64,000 bases of DNA. It comes from Monoglobus sp964442605. GTDB taxonomy: Bacteria > Bacillota > Clostridia > Monoglobales > Monoglobaceae. The notes under the pieces are model-generated. The model was given only the letters and a program-made list of their open reading frames with translations, was not told where the DNA came from and did not search any database. A program made the translations under genes and the position numbers. Of the stretch, positions 18,701-27,365 are shown piece after piece (position 1 is the stretch's first letter; every line of letters starts with the position of its first letter). Where the stretch lies: NCBI GenBank assembly GCA_964442605.1, contig CAYTZR010000001.1, forward strand, positions 1 to 64,000, written 5' to 3'.

Positions 18701-19983
18701 TTTGTGGCTCCTATTTCCGTTATCATATCATTGTCGGCGCTGAGTCCGGTTGTTTCCAAGTCGAACACAACATATTCGCCCTTTTTCATTTCACGGACAG
18801 CGTTGATTTTTGCGGAGTTGATATCATCCAGCAAATATCCCTCCATACCGTAAATCATTTTAACGTCATTATGCTCCTGCACCGCTTTCCTCGCGTCGGG
18901 GAAACCCTGAGCAACCCCGTGGTCGGTTATGGCTATGGCAGGATGCCCCCAATATGAAGCTCTTTCCACCAAATCATAAATCGACGAAACACCGTCCATG
19001 GCGCTCATTTTGGTATGCATATGAAGCTCAACGCGCTTTCTGGGATAATCATCTGTTCTGACCGGAGGCTTTTCCTTATAAAGGGCGGCGCTCACTTTTA
19101 TAACGTAAGTATGTAAGTAGTCATCAAACTCATAATTTCCGGCAACCTTCAGCAGGTTCCCTTCCTTTAACATATCGCACAGCGGCTTCATCTTGTCCGC
19201 GCTTCCAAACGCGCTGCAGGTTGCCGCCCACTCATCGTCACCTAACGAGAACTTGACTGATATATTCTTTCTGTTGCCACGCATAATATCGCGGCTCTCA
19301 AAATCAATTATCTCACCCTCAACCACGCAGCGCCCCGTATTTTCGGTGAGCATGATTATAGGTGTCGGATCCTCGTCTATATATTTTCCGAATTGCTTAG
19401 TTTTAGACTGCTCGGAAGCCTTTTGAGGCGCTGTCTTTACGGTCTTCTCATATTCGGCAGCAATGCTCCGCTCTATCTCTGCTTGACGTTTTAGGTATTC
19501 CTCTAAATCTCTGTCCTCAAAATTCAACCTTACGGCCACATTTATGCCAAGTCCAAATGCGATATGCTCGCGCATAAACTTTTCGAACCCTATATTTTTA
19601 AGCATGCTTTCGGTCCCCGTAATGTTGCTGACAATCAAGACATTCTCCGATAGAGCGCCTGCCGCTTCAGACAAAAAGGCTCTGCCCGAATCGTGCATAC
19701 TCAAAAAAGAGTCAAGCAAATATGAGAAATAATCCTCGGAAAAAACACATTCGGGATATTTTACAAATATTTCGAACTCGTTCAAGCCATAGGATTTTTT
19801 CGTCATATCTATAAACTGCTTCGTGTCCGCGACAGGCAACAGCTTGTCACCCTCAAGATATAAAGTAATCTGATTACTTGACGTATCTATATTGCAGGAC
19901 AAAATTTTGCAGCTTGAAAGCCTTACGGCATAGTTTTCCATAACTGTGACTTTATCAAATATATCAAGAACACTCGGCGTCAT
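15727..19983 (-). CDS. polC: DNA polymerase III PolC-type, replicative
   Basis: 1418 aa, full length for the Gram-positive replicase. Order: N-terminal domain, OB nucleic-acid-binding domain (about 215-310), PHP domain starting LHMHTKMSAMDG (near 320), inserted DEDD 3'-5' proofreading exonuclease starting VVFDLETTGLSADND (near 400), a zinc-binding CPKCKYSKF...CPKCGTP region (near 890-920), palm with PDIDLNFSGEYQ catalytic Asp residues (near 945), and fingers and duplex-binding domains. The ATG abuts the ispG stop, with the ribosome site in the end of ispG; ispG-polC is a common Clostridia pair. Confidence 0.97.
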   Translation of the reverse strand: MTPSVLDIFDKVTVMENYAVRLSSCKILSCNIDTSSNQITLYLEGDKLLPVADTKQFIDMTKKSYGLNEFEIFVKYPECVFSEDYFSYLLDSFLSMHDSGRAFLSEAAGALSENVLIVSNITGTESMLKNIGFEKFMREHIAFGLGINVAVRLNFEDRDLEEYLKRQAEIERSIAAEYEKTVKTAPQKASEQSKTKQFGKYIDEDPTPIIMLTENTGRCVVEGEIIDFESRDIMRGNRKNISVKFSLGDDEWAATCSAFGSADKMKPLCDMLKEGNLLKVAGNYEFDDYLHTYVIKVSAALYKEKPPVRTDDYPRKRVELHMHTKMSAMDGVSSIYDLVERASYWGHPAIAITDHGVAQGFPDARKAVQEHNDVKMIYGMEGYLLDDINSAKINAVREMKKGEYVVFDLETTGLSADNDMITEIGATKIKDGLIIDNFSQLVNPGCEISEDITNLTGITNEMVKDMPNIGEVLPRFKKFCGDAVMVAHNARFDMSFIYANARRLGLYFPNKTVDTLKMSRELFPNEREHKLDIMCRRLGVELNNHHRAVADSTATAYCFIKMMEMTEWKTAAELDAQIPALPKDDPRVKDRKYHIILLARNYVGLKNLYKLISMSNLDYFYRRPGIPKSLLHKYHEGIIIGSACESGELYRAIINKKSDEELREIAKFYDYLEIQPLGNNAFMKRNGQVKDDDELIEINKKIVAIGDSVGRKTVATCDVHFLDPKDEMYRRVLMGAQGFEDADNQAPLYLRTTSEMMDEFSYLGDRCEEIVIDNTLEIADMIDDIQPVKDGSYPPTIENCEQDLIDMCHKKAHDIYGDILPPIVEERMERELDCIVKYGYSVMYMIAHKLVKKSNEAGYLVGSRGSVGSSFVAFLSGITEVNALCPHYVCPKCKYSKFYENGEYPTGVDMPNKNCPKCGTPLKKDGLTIPFETFLGFKGDKVPDIDLNFSGEYQATAHKYVGELFGEEYVFKAGTISTIADKTAIMFARKYYEKKEMSPPEAELKRISKGIVDVKRTTGQHPGGIIVCPKSMDIHDFTPIQHPADKKESDIITTHFDFHSIHDNLLKLDILGHDDPSTIRMLEDLTGVNALEIPLDDPETMSIFSSTAALGVTPEQIDSKVGTFGVPEFGTNFVRGMLVDTMPHSFVELLIISGLSHGTDVWLNNAQDLVKNNIATLSEVIGLRDDIMTYLILHGLKPDIAFKIMEFVRKGRAAKEGMPAEFENAMREKDIPEWYIESCKKIKYMFPKAHAAAYVMMAFRIAYFKVHYPTEFYMAYFTVRADLFDAAIMANGEEKVIQEMKKIKVKGNSATANEKNLFTILEICHEMYERGIDFGSVSLYKSHPYKFSKENGKIIPPLNAFSGVGTSAAEAIAEARKDGDFMSVEDLKTRSGVTKTVIDILSENGVLSELPESSQISF

Positions 19984-21036
19984 TTATTCATCCTCTTTCA
20001 TTTTATTAATCTCCGCCAGCAGGCACGACACAATATCGTCCTCTCTGACCTTTTTGATTATTCTGCCATGTTTAAACAACACGCCGCAGCCATCGCCGCC
20101 CGCAATTCCTATATCGGCATCCTTCGCCTCTCCGGGTCCGTTTACAACACAGCCCATAACGGCTACCTTTAACTTCTTGTTTATGCTTCCAACTGCATCG
20201 TTTACAGCATTGGCTATCGGTATTAAATCAATCTTTGTTCTGGCGCAGGTGGGACACGACACTACTTCAACACAGTCGCCGCCCATATTAAGAGATTGCA
20301 AAATCAGCTTTGCTGCTTTCACCTCTTCAATCGGATCATCTGTCAAAGACACTCTTACAGTATCGCCGATACCATCCAGCAGCAGCGCACCAATTCCAAT
20401 TGAGGATTTAACTATCCCCTGTCTTGCGGTTCCCGCCTCGGTGACACCCAAATGCAGAGGGTAATCAAAGGCTTCACTCGCCAGACGATACGCCTTAACG
20501 GTATTTATCACATTTGATGATTTCATCGACAAAACTATGTTGTCAAAATCAAAACGGTTTAGTATCTCAACATGGTGCCTTGCGCTTTCCACCATTGCCC
20601 GCGTCAAATCGCCGCCGCACTTTTCAAGCAGTCCCTTTTCCAGAGAACCACCGTTTACTCCTATTCTAATGGGAATGTTTTTGTCTCTCGCCGCTTTCGC
20701 AACCGCCCGCGCTTTATCATCGCCTCCAATGTTTCCGGGGTTTATCCTGACCTTATCAATGCCGCGTTCTATACACATAATCGCCAAACGATAATCAAAG
20801 TGTATGTCCGCAACCAGCGGTATATCGGTTCGTGCCTTTATTATTTCAACAGCCCTTGCGCTTTCTTCGTCAGGCACCGAAAATCTTACAATCTCACACC
20901 CTGTGGCATGAAGCGCGTTTATCTGCCCTACAACCGCGTCTATGTCGGTTGTGGGGGTATTGGTCATGGACTGAATTGCGACTCTGTTTCCACCGCCGAT
21001 TGTAACATTGCCTATTTTAACAGTCTTTGTTTTCAA
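19984..21036 (-). CDS. ispG: 4-hydroxy-3-methylbut-2-enyl-diphosphate synthase IspG (GcpE)
   Basis: 350 aa. Iron-sulfur enzyme of the MEP isoprenoid pathway converting MEcPP to HMBPP. N-terminal TIM-barrel with GGNRVAIQSMTNTPT and C-terminal [4Fe-4S] domain with CPTCARTKID and VMGCVVNGPGEA supplying the three Cys ligands. TTG at 21036 is favoured because GAGGTG lies six nt upstream; the GTG at 21045 would overlap that site. The usual partners dxr and rseP are not adjacent; the upstream neighbour is divergent. Confidence 0.95.
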   Translation of the reverse strand: MKTKTVKIGNVTIGGGNRVAIQSMTNTPTTDIDAVVGQINALHATGCEIVRFSVPDEESARAVEIIKARTDIPLVADIHFDYRLAIMCIERGIDKVRINPGNIGGDDKARAVAKAARDKNIPIRIGVNGGSLEKGLLEKCGGDLTRAMVESARHHVEILNRFDFDNIVLSMKSSNVINTVKAYRLASEAFDYPLHLGVTEAGTARQGIVKSSIGIGALLLDGIGDTVRVSLTDDPIEEVKAAKLILQSLNMGGDCVEVVSCPTCARTKIDLIPIANAVNDAVGSINKKLKVAVMGCVVNGPGEAKDADIGIAGGDGCGVLFKHGRIIKKVREDDIVSCLLAEINKMKEDE

Positions 21037-21192
21037 AATAAACACCTCGCGAGTTAGTATTAACCAATTAAAACATGCTTTATTTTTATAGCTTTAGACA
21101 AATATTTTGTTCAGAATAATATTTTATCATAATAAAATTACATATTCAAGACATAAATTATGAACAAAACCAATTAAATAGGAGGCAACCAC

Positions 21193-21738
21193 ATGACAGA
21201 GCTTATAACAGTTACCGGAAACGGCACATATCTGTTAACTCTATATAAAAAAGTAAACGGCTTATTTAAGAAAAAGCTGAGTGCAACGTGCTATATCGGC
21301 AAAAACGGTATGACAAAAAACAAGACGGAAGGCGATATGTCAACCCCACTCGGGAAATTTGATATAACCCGAGCCTTCGGTATTTTTGATAATCCCGGCA
21401 CTGCGCTGAAATATATAATGATAACACCGAACACTTACCTAATTGATGATACACATTCAAAATATTACGGTAAGATAATCGAAACAGACAAAATAACACC
21501 GGATTTTTCCGGCGGCGAGCACATGATAGAAAACGAAAAAGAATATCGCTACGGTGCGGTGATAGGGTATAATAAAAGCTGTGTTCCGGGGCTGGGATCG
21601 GGAATTTTTCTCCACTGCTCAGATAATGATTACACTCACGGCTGTATTTCCGTTGAAGAAAAAATAATGATTGAGATATTAAAAGAGCTTCATCCCGGAG
21701 CTGTTATATGGATAAAAAGCGGTCAGACCGAAATCTGA
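21193..21738 (+). CDS. L,D-transpeptidase (YkuD-like) domain protein
   Basis: 181 aa. The catalytic segment FLHCSDNDYTHGCISV (near 145-160) has the His and Cys arrangement of YkuD-fold L,D-transpeptidases, which make 3-3 cross-links or attach proteins to peptidoglycan. GDMSTPLGKFDI is the usual upstream substrate-loop segment. No signal peptide is seen, which is odd for a wall enzyme but common in the COG3786-like branch. AGGAGG before the ATG. The stop codon lies in a terminator hairpin shared with the convergent ATPase gene. Confidence 0.8.
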   Translation: MTELITVTGNGTYLLTLYKKVNGLFKKKLSATCYIGKNGMTKNKTEGDMSTPLGKFDITRAFGIFDNPGTALKYIMITPNTYLIDDTHSKYYGKIIETDKITPDFSGGEHMIENEKEYRYGAVIGYNKSCVPGLGSGIFLHCSDNDYTHGCISVEEKIMIEILKELHPGAVIWIKSGQTEI

Positions 21739-21746
21739 CCGCTAAA
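21718..21746. terminator. Hairpin terminator, probably bidirectional
   Basis: AGCGGTCAG and CTGACCGCT form a 9-bp stem overlapping the end of the transpeptidase gene and facing the end of the convergent ABC ATPase gene. T-runs are weak on both sides. Confidence 0.6.
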
Positions 21747-21765
21747 ATTAAGCTCTTATTAATTA

Positions 21766-22878
21766 TTAGTGAGCGATAATATTTTCTGTGTCCTTATCAA
21801 ACAAATGGATTTTGTTAGAATCAAGGAATACGGTAATATCATCGTTGTGCTTTGCTGTTGAACGAGGATCAACTCTTGCGGTAAAGTCCTTACCGGCGAT
21901 CTCAAAATACAGATATGTCTCCGCGCCCATCATTTCAGCCAAGTCAATGTGAACCTTAGAGCAGCATGCGGGATCGCTCGTAATATGAGCCTGATCATCA
22001 TATATATCCTCAGGTCTGATACCCATAACAACTTCCTTGCCGTTGTACTTCTTAATTTCTGCTCTGTTACCCTTACCCTCAGGAAGCTTAATCGAGAAGT
22101 TACCTGACTTTAAGTATGTACCTTTGTCTGAACAATCAACAGTAACGTTCAGGAAGTTCATCTGAGGCGAACCGATAAATCCGGCAACGAATGTATTGCA
22201 AGGGTACATATAGAGGTTCTGCGGTGAATCAACCTGCTGAATAATACCGTCCTTCATAACAACAATTCTTGTACCCATTGTCATAGCTTCTGTCTGGTCA
22301 TGGGTTACATAAATAAATGTTGTCTGCAGCTTCTTGTGGAGCTTACCGATTTCTGTTCTCATCTGAACTCTCAACTTAGCATCGAGGTTTGAAAGAGGCT
22401 CATCCATCAAGAATACCTTAGGTGTACGAACGATAGCACGACCAAGAGCAACACGCTGTCTCTGACCGCCTGACAAAGCCTTAGGCTTTCTGTCAAGAAG
22501 ATGCTCAATACCCAAAATCTGAGCCGCTTCGATAACCTTCTTTTTGATTTCGTCCTTAGGAACTTTCCTGAGCTTTAAACCAAACGCCATATTTTCGTAT
22601 ACCGTCATATGCGGATAAAGAGCATAGTTCTGGAAAACCATTGCTATATCTCTGTCCTTAGGTACAACATCGTTCATCAGCTTGTCGCCTATGTACAACT
22701 CACCCTCGGTAATTTCCTCAAGACCGGCAATCATTCTCAGTGTTGTTGACTTACCACAGCCGGAAGGACCAACAAAGATTATGAATTCCTTGTCTTCAAT
22801 CTCCAGATTGAAATCCTTAACAGCTGTGAAACCACCCGCATATGTTTTGTAAATTCCTCTAAGACTTAAATTTGCCAT
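21766..22878 (-). CDS. Sugar ABC transporter ATPase, MsmX/UgpC type
   Basis: 370 aa. ATPase for carbohydrate importers (CUT1). Walker A GPSGCGKST near 38, Q-loop MVFQNYALYPHMTV, signature LSGGQRQRVALGRAIVR, Walker B VFLMDEPLSNLD, switch His in YVTHDQTEAMT, and a C-terminal regulatory OB/TOBE domain. It stands alone with no permease or binding protein nearby, so it is probably the multitask ATPase shared by several sugar systems, like MsmX of Bacillus. ATG at 22878 chosen (11 nt from AGGAGG); an ATG at 22887 is only two nt from it. Confidence 0.92.
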   Translation of the reverse strand: MANLSLRGIYKTYAGGFTAVKDFNLEIEDKEFIIFVGPSGCGKSTTLRMIAGLEEITEGELYIGDKLMNDVVPKDRDIAMVFQNYALYPHMTVYENMAFGLKLRKVPKDEIKKKVIEAAQILGIEHLLDRKPKALSGGQRQRVALGRAIVRTPKVFLMDEPLSNLDAKLRVQMRTEIGKLHKKLQTTFIYVTHDQTEAMTMGTRIVVMKDGIIQQVDSPQNLYMYPCNTFVAGFIGSPQMNFLNVTVDCSDKGTYLKSGNFSIKLPEGKGNRAEIKKYNGKEVVMGIRPEDIYDDQAHITSDPACCSKVHIDLAEMMGAETYLYFEIAGKDFTARVDPRSTAKHNDDITVFLDSNKIHLFDKDTENIIAH

Positions 22879-23076
22879 TTTAAACATGACCTCCTAATTA
22901 TATTTTTCTATACCAATAATAGTCAAATTGAACTACAAGTATATTCTAACATAAATATTTAAAGAAAAAAAGAGATTATTTAACCAAAATTAGAATTAAG
23001 ATTTTAGGCAATTTGCATAGCAAATTTTTACACTCAAAATTTTTTAGGCAATAATATACAAATTTTATCCTTTAGC

Positions 23077-23105
23077 TTGATATATTTTGTCTTTGATAGT
23101 ATAAT
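23077..23105 (+). promoter_or_regulatory. Sigma-A promoter of argCB
   Basis: TTGATA (23077-23082), a 17-bp spacer, then TATAAT (23100-23105), 42 bp before argC. No ArgR box pair was recognised. The rest of the 269-bp gap before argC is AT-rich with a small AATTTGC-ATA-GCAAATT hairpin. Confidence 0.8.
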
Positions 23106-23147
23106 AGTCTGTGTTTAATATTAAAAAATTAAAATGGGGTTGATATA

Positions 23148-24188
23148 ATGATTAGGGTTGGAGTATTGGGCGCGACGGGTTACGCGGGTATTGAGGTTGT
23201 AAGATTGCTCACATCTCACCCGAATGCCAAGCTTGTCCGCGTTGTTTCACAGAGTTTTGTCGGACGTAAAATTTCGGATGTCTACCAAAATCTTAAAGGT
23301 ATATGCGACCTTGAATGTTGCTCTCTTGATATTGATGATATTGCGCAAAGCTGCGATATAGTGTTTACCGCACTGCCTCACGGCGCTTCAAAAACCGTTA
23401 TTCCCTCTCTTTTTGAAAAGGGTATCAAAATAATAGATTTAAGCGGAGATTTCAGATATAACGACCCAAAGGTTTATGAGGAATGGTACGGTGAACCTCA
23501 TTCCGCGCCGGAAATCCTTGAACAATCGGTATACGGCTTGTGCGAGCTGCACAGAGATGAAATTTCAAAGCACAGACTTGTTGGTAACCCCGGCTGCTAC
23601 ACAACCTGTTCGATACTTGGACTGGCACCACTTGTCGCTTCAAAATCCGTTAATTTAAAAAGTCTGATTGTGGACGCGAAATCCGGTGTTACCGGAGCCG
23701 GCAGAAGCGCATCCCTGCCAAATATATACTGTGAAGTAAACGAATCTGTCAAAGCGTACAAGATTGCGACTCACAGACACACCTCGGAAATTGAACAAGA
23801 GCTGTCATTGCTTGCGGGCGAGGATATTAAATTATCCTTTACGCCGCATCTTATTCCGATGCAGAGAGGAATTTTGGCAACCTGCTACGCTGATTTGAAT
23901 AAATCAATGTCAACTGATGAGGCTGTTTCGTTATATAAGGAATTTTATAAGGGAGAACATTTTATAAGAGTATACGATGTAGGCGCTCTTCCTGAAATTA
24001 AGCACGTTGCCGGTTCAAACTACGCGGGTATCGGCATTGTTATAGATGAAAGGCTGGGACGCGCGGTTGTTGTTTCATGCATTGACAATCTTGTTAAGGG
24101 TGCGGCGGGACAGGCCATACAAAACATGAATTTACTCTTTGCTTTGGACGAAAAAACCGGACTTGACAACGCGGGACTGTATTTGTAA
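23148..24188 (+). CDS. argC: N-acetyl-gamma-glutamyl-phosphate reductase
   Basis: 346 aa. Third step of arginine synthesis. NADP-binding GATGYAGIEVVRLL at the N terminus, catalytic Cys in VGNPGCYTT near 149, and the late His of the HTSEIEQEL segment. Followed 64 bp later by argB, so the two steps are together, but argJ, argD and the rest are not in the window. Confidence 0.96.
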   Translation: MIRVGVLGATGYAGIEVVRLLTSHPNAKLVRVVSQSFVGRKISDVYQNLKGICDLECCSLDIDDIAQSCDIVFTALPHGASKTVIPSLFEKGIKIIDLSGDFRYNDPKVYEEWYGEPHSAPEILEQSVYGLCELHRDEISKHRLVGNPGCYTTCSILGLAPLVASKSVNLKSLIVDAKSGVTGAGRSASLPNIYCEVNESVKAYKIATHRHTSEIEQELSLLAGEDIKLSFTPHLIPMQRGILATCYADLNKSMSTDEAVSLYKEFYKGEHFIRVYDVGALPEIKHVAGSNYAGIGIVIDERLGRAVVVSCIDNLVKGAAGQAIQNMNLLFALDEKTGLDNAGLYL

Positions 24189-24252
24189 ACGCGCAAAATG
24201 GGCTTTCAGCCCTATTAATTAGCCATATTAAATCGAAAGGAACTGATTTACA

Positions 24253-25134
24253 ATGCATAAAATGCAGAATCTCATAGAACGCGCGGGTATATTAATCGAG
24301 GCCCTGCCGTATATGCAAAAATTCGAAGGAAAGACTATAGTTATAAAATACGGCGGGAACGCCATGATAAACGAAGAATTGAAAAATTCTGTTATGGATG
24401 ATATTATTTTGCTTAAATATATCGGATTGAAGCCTATAGTTGTTCACGGAGGCGGTCCCGATATTTCAGCTGCTCTTACCAAATCAGGTATACAGAGTGA
24501 ATTTATTAACGGTCTTAGATACACCGACAAGCAAACTATGGATATTGCGCAGCAAGTTCTTATCGGAAAGACAAATAAAGAGATAGTTTCACTGCTTAAT
24601 GTAAAAGGCGGAAGAGCAGTCGGCATAAGCGGTATTGACGCGAGCTTTATCGAATGTAAAAAGCATTATACAACCGTAGACGGCAAAGAAATGGAGCTTG
24701 GATATGTGGGAGATATTGTACACGTAAAAAATTGTATTATCGACTTACTGTCATCAGACCAATATATTCCGGTTATAGCGCCGATAGGTACGGACGATGA
24801 AGGAAACAGCTATAACATTAACGCTGACACGGTGGCAGCGGCGGTTGCTATGGCAGTTGAGGCGGAAAAGCTTGTCCTTCTCACCGATGTTGACGGACTT
24901 AAGGATAACGATGATAATGTTATTTACGAGGCTCACAAAAACGAAATATACGAAATGATTGACAACGGAATAATAAGCGGCGGCATGATACCGAAGGTCT
25001 TGGGCTGCTGTGACGCGATAGATGCCGGTGTTTCCGGCGTACATATTATAGACGGGCGCATTCCTCACTGTCTGCTTCTTGAAATATTCACCAAAACAGG
25101 AATAGGAACCCTTATAAAGGGCGATAAATATTGA
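24253..25134 (+). CDS. argB: Acetylglutamate kinase
   Basis: 293 aa. Second step of arginine synthesis, phosphorylating N-acetylglutamate. KYGGNAM near residue 32, HGGGPDIS near 66, NINADTVAAAVA near 180 and LLTDVDGL near 200 are signature segments of the amino-acid kinase fold. The longer N-terminal helix (LIERAGILIEALPYMQKF) is typical of the arginine-sensitive type, so feedback inhibition by arginine is likely. Ends at a strong terminator. Confidence 0.96.
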   Translation: MHKMQNLIERAGILIEALPYMQKFEGKTIVIKYGGNAMINEELKNSVMDDIILLKYIGLKPIVVHGGGPDISAALTKSGIQSEFINGLRYTDKQTMDIAQQVLIGKTNKEIVSLLNVKGGRAVGISGIDASFIECKKHYTTVDGKEMELGYVGDIVHVKNCIIDLLSSDQYIPVIAPIGTDDEGNSYNINADTVAAAVAMAVEAEKLVLLTDVDGLKDNDDNVIYEAHKNEIYEMIDNGIISGGMIPKVLGCCDAIDAGVSGVHIIDGRIPHCLLLEIFTKTGIGTLIKGDKY

Positions 25135-25136
25135 TT

Positions 25137-25167
25137 AAAGGGCTGTAAATATTATACAGCCCTTTTT
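25137..25167 (+). terminator. Terminator after argB
   Basis: AGGGCTGTA and TACAGCCCT form a stem around a short AT loop, followed by TTTTT. It also lies at the end of the convergent topB gene. Confidence 0.9.
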
Positions 25168-27345
25168 CTACAAATCAAGCTTATCAAACGCGGCGGCAAA
25201 AGGATTATTTGCTTCCTCGTTTTTATTTTGCTTGCGCAGATAATTTTGCACATCGCGTTTTGAGGCACCGCCTTGATTTTTCCGCTCCTTAAACGCGGAA
25301 TATTTTTCACGATAGCCGCATGAGCAGTAAAAGCTCTTTTTTTCTCCCTCTCCCCGCAGTTCCATTTTTTTATGACATTCGGGACAACGCGCGTTTGTTA
25401 TTATACTGACTGAACGCCTGTAGCCGCACTCTCTGTTCCTACACACCAGCATTTTGCCCTTTTTACCGTTGACTTCAAGCAAAAAATCTCCACATTCAGG
25501 GCAAATCTTTTTTGTCATATTATCATGTCTGTAGTTTGCGTCGCTGTTTTTGACCATTTTAACTAAATCGGACGTGTATTTTTCTATATCCGATATAAAT
25601 TTGTTTTTGTCCGCAGCGCCGCTTGCTATCAGCTCAAGCTCACGTTCCCACCTTGCTGTAATCAGCGGTTCCTTCAAATCCGCCGGAACCAAATCTATAA
25701 GCTGAATTCCTTTTGAAGTGGGAACCATGCTGTTTCCCTGTTTTTCAATATAGAACGAAGAATACAACTTTTCTATAATGTCCGCTCTGGTAGCGGGAGT
25801 ACCAAGTCCGCCACCCAAATACTCTTTCATATTTTTGTCGCTCAGAAACCGAGACGGGTTTTCCATTGCCGAAAGAAGCGTTGCTTCCGTATAGCGTGAG
25901 GGCGGTTTTGTTTTTCCCGTTTTGATATAAACATTTTTACAGCTAAGCTCATCTCCTACTTTAAGTACGGGAATTGTCTGCTTTCTTTGTTCAGATTGTT
26001 CAAATTGTTCAGATTGTTCATCTTGCTCGTCGTCAAATGAATAATCGGCAGTATAAAGTGATTTCCATCCTGCTTGCCGTTCTTCTTTTCCTCTCGCGGT
26101 AAAGGTATAATCACTACACTCAAACTCCGCATTAATCTGTTTATATTTATAAGGCGGCATAAAGCACGCTAAAAATCTTTTTACCACCAAAGAATATATA
26201 TGCTTTTCCTCAGCTGACAGACTTATCATCGGCACTCTCTGCTCTGTCGGAATTATGGCATGATGATCGGAAACCTTTTTATTATTAACACATGATTTAT
26301 TTATTTTATAGCCTTTACCAAGTATCTCATTTGCCGATTCCTCAATTCTTGTTACCGCCCTTATGCGTTCGGTCAGTGTCGGTACAATATCATCTGTCAA
26401 ATACCTTGAATCCGTTCTGGGATATGTCAACGCCTTATGCTGTTCATACAGCTTTTGCATAATATTAAGCGTTTGCTTTGGTGAGTAGCCGTAAAGCTTG
26501 TTGGCATCCCTCTGAAGTTCGGTTAAATCATAAAGCATGGGCGCATATTTTTGCTTATCAGAGCTTTTCAGCTTTGTCAGTTTAAATTTTTTATTCTTTA
26601 TAGTATTTGATATATTTTCCGCATATTCACGATTAAATGTTGAAGCGCCACTTTCATCATGCCACGAAACAAAAAGCTTGCCCAAATCTGCCTCTATTGT
26701 ATAATATTCCTTAGGCATGAATTTTTTTATTTCATTTTCACGCCGCACGATCATTGCCAATGTGGGCGTTTGAACACGTCCGGCGGAAAGCTGCGCGTTA
26801 AATTTGCAGGTCAGAGCGCGCGTAACATTAAGACCCACAAGCCAGTCAGCCTCCGCTCTTGCCTGAGCAGCCATATACAAATTCTGATAATCCCTGCCAT
26901 CCTTTAGATTTTGGAGTCCATCTTTTATCGCTCTGTCAGTCTGTGACGAAATCCATAGACGCTTTATCGGCTTTTTGGCTCCCGACTTGGCAATTATCCA
27001 TCTCGCAACCAATTCACCCTCCCGTCCGGCATCGGTTGCAATAATTATCGAACCCGTTTCACTGCCGCGCAGCAGCCGTTTAACAGAATTATACTGCTTT
27101 GAGGTTTGCTTTATCACCTCAAGCTTCATAGGCTTCGGAAGCATAGGCAGAGTTTCAAGACTCCATTTCTTATATTCGTCACCATAAGCCTCGGGATCGG
27201 CAAGAGTAACCAAATGACCGAGAGCCCATGTAACAATATATTTTTCTCCTATTAAACAGCCATCACCCTTTTTACCGCATTTTAAAACCCGTGCAAGCTC
27301 GCGTCCGACCGACGGCTTTTCAGCAAGTACAAGTGTTTTTAGCAT
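25168..27345 (-). CDS. topB: Type IA DNA topoisomerase (topoisomerase III-like)
   Basis: 725 aa. Toprim domain opens with LVLAEKPSVGRELARVL and includes the acidic IATDAGREGELVARW; the active-site Tyr is in TYPRTDSRYL near 310. C-terminal zinc ribbons are CPECGDFLLEV...CRNRECGY and CPECHKKMEL...CSCGY. A Glu/Gln/Ser-rich loop near residue 448-462 comes from a short tandem DNA repeat at 25987-26031. The ATG at 27345 is preferred over a GTG three codons upstream. It follows the secreted-protein gene by only about 20 bp. Confidence 0.94.
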   Translation of the reverse strand: MLKTLVLAEKPSVGRELARVLKCGKKGDGCLIGEKYIVTWALGHLVTLADPEAYGDEYKKWSLETLPMLPKPMKLEVIKQTSKQYNSVKRLLRGSETGSIIIATDAGREGELVARWIIAKSGAKKPIKRLWISSQTDRAIKDGLQNLKDGRDYQNLYMAAQARAEADWLVGLNVTRALTCKFNAQLSAGRVQTPTLAMIVRRENEIKKFMPKEYYTIEADLGKLFVSWHDESGASTFNREYAENISNTIKNKKFKLTKLKSSDKQKYAPMLYDLTELQRDANKLYGYSPKQTLNIMQKLYEQHKALTYPRTDSRYLTDDIVPTLTERIRAVTRIEESANEILGKGYKINKSCVNNKKVSDHHAIIPTEQRVPMISLSAEEKHIYSLVVKRFLACFMPPYKYKQINAEFECSDYTFTARGKEERQAGWKSLYTADYSFDDEQDEQSEQFEQSEQRKQTIPVLKVGDELSCKNVYIKTGKTKPPSRYTEATLLSAMENPSRFLSDKNMKEYLGGGLGTPATRADIIEKLYSSFYIEKQGNSMVPTSKGIQLIDLVPADLKEPLITARWERELELIASGAADKNKFISDIEKYTSDLVKMVKNSDANYRHDNMTKKICPECGDFLLEVNGKKGKMLVCRNRECGYRRSVSIITNARCPECHKKMELRGEGEKKSFYCSCGYREKYSAFKERKNQGGASKRDVQNYLRKQNKNEEANNPFAAAFDKLDL

Positions 27346-27365
27346 AAAATTCACCGCTTTTTAAT

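Noticed and set aside
25987..26031. CRISPR-like short repeat
   Set aside because: It is an in-frame Gln/Glu/Ser codon repeat inside topB with no spacers.
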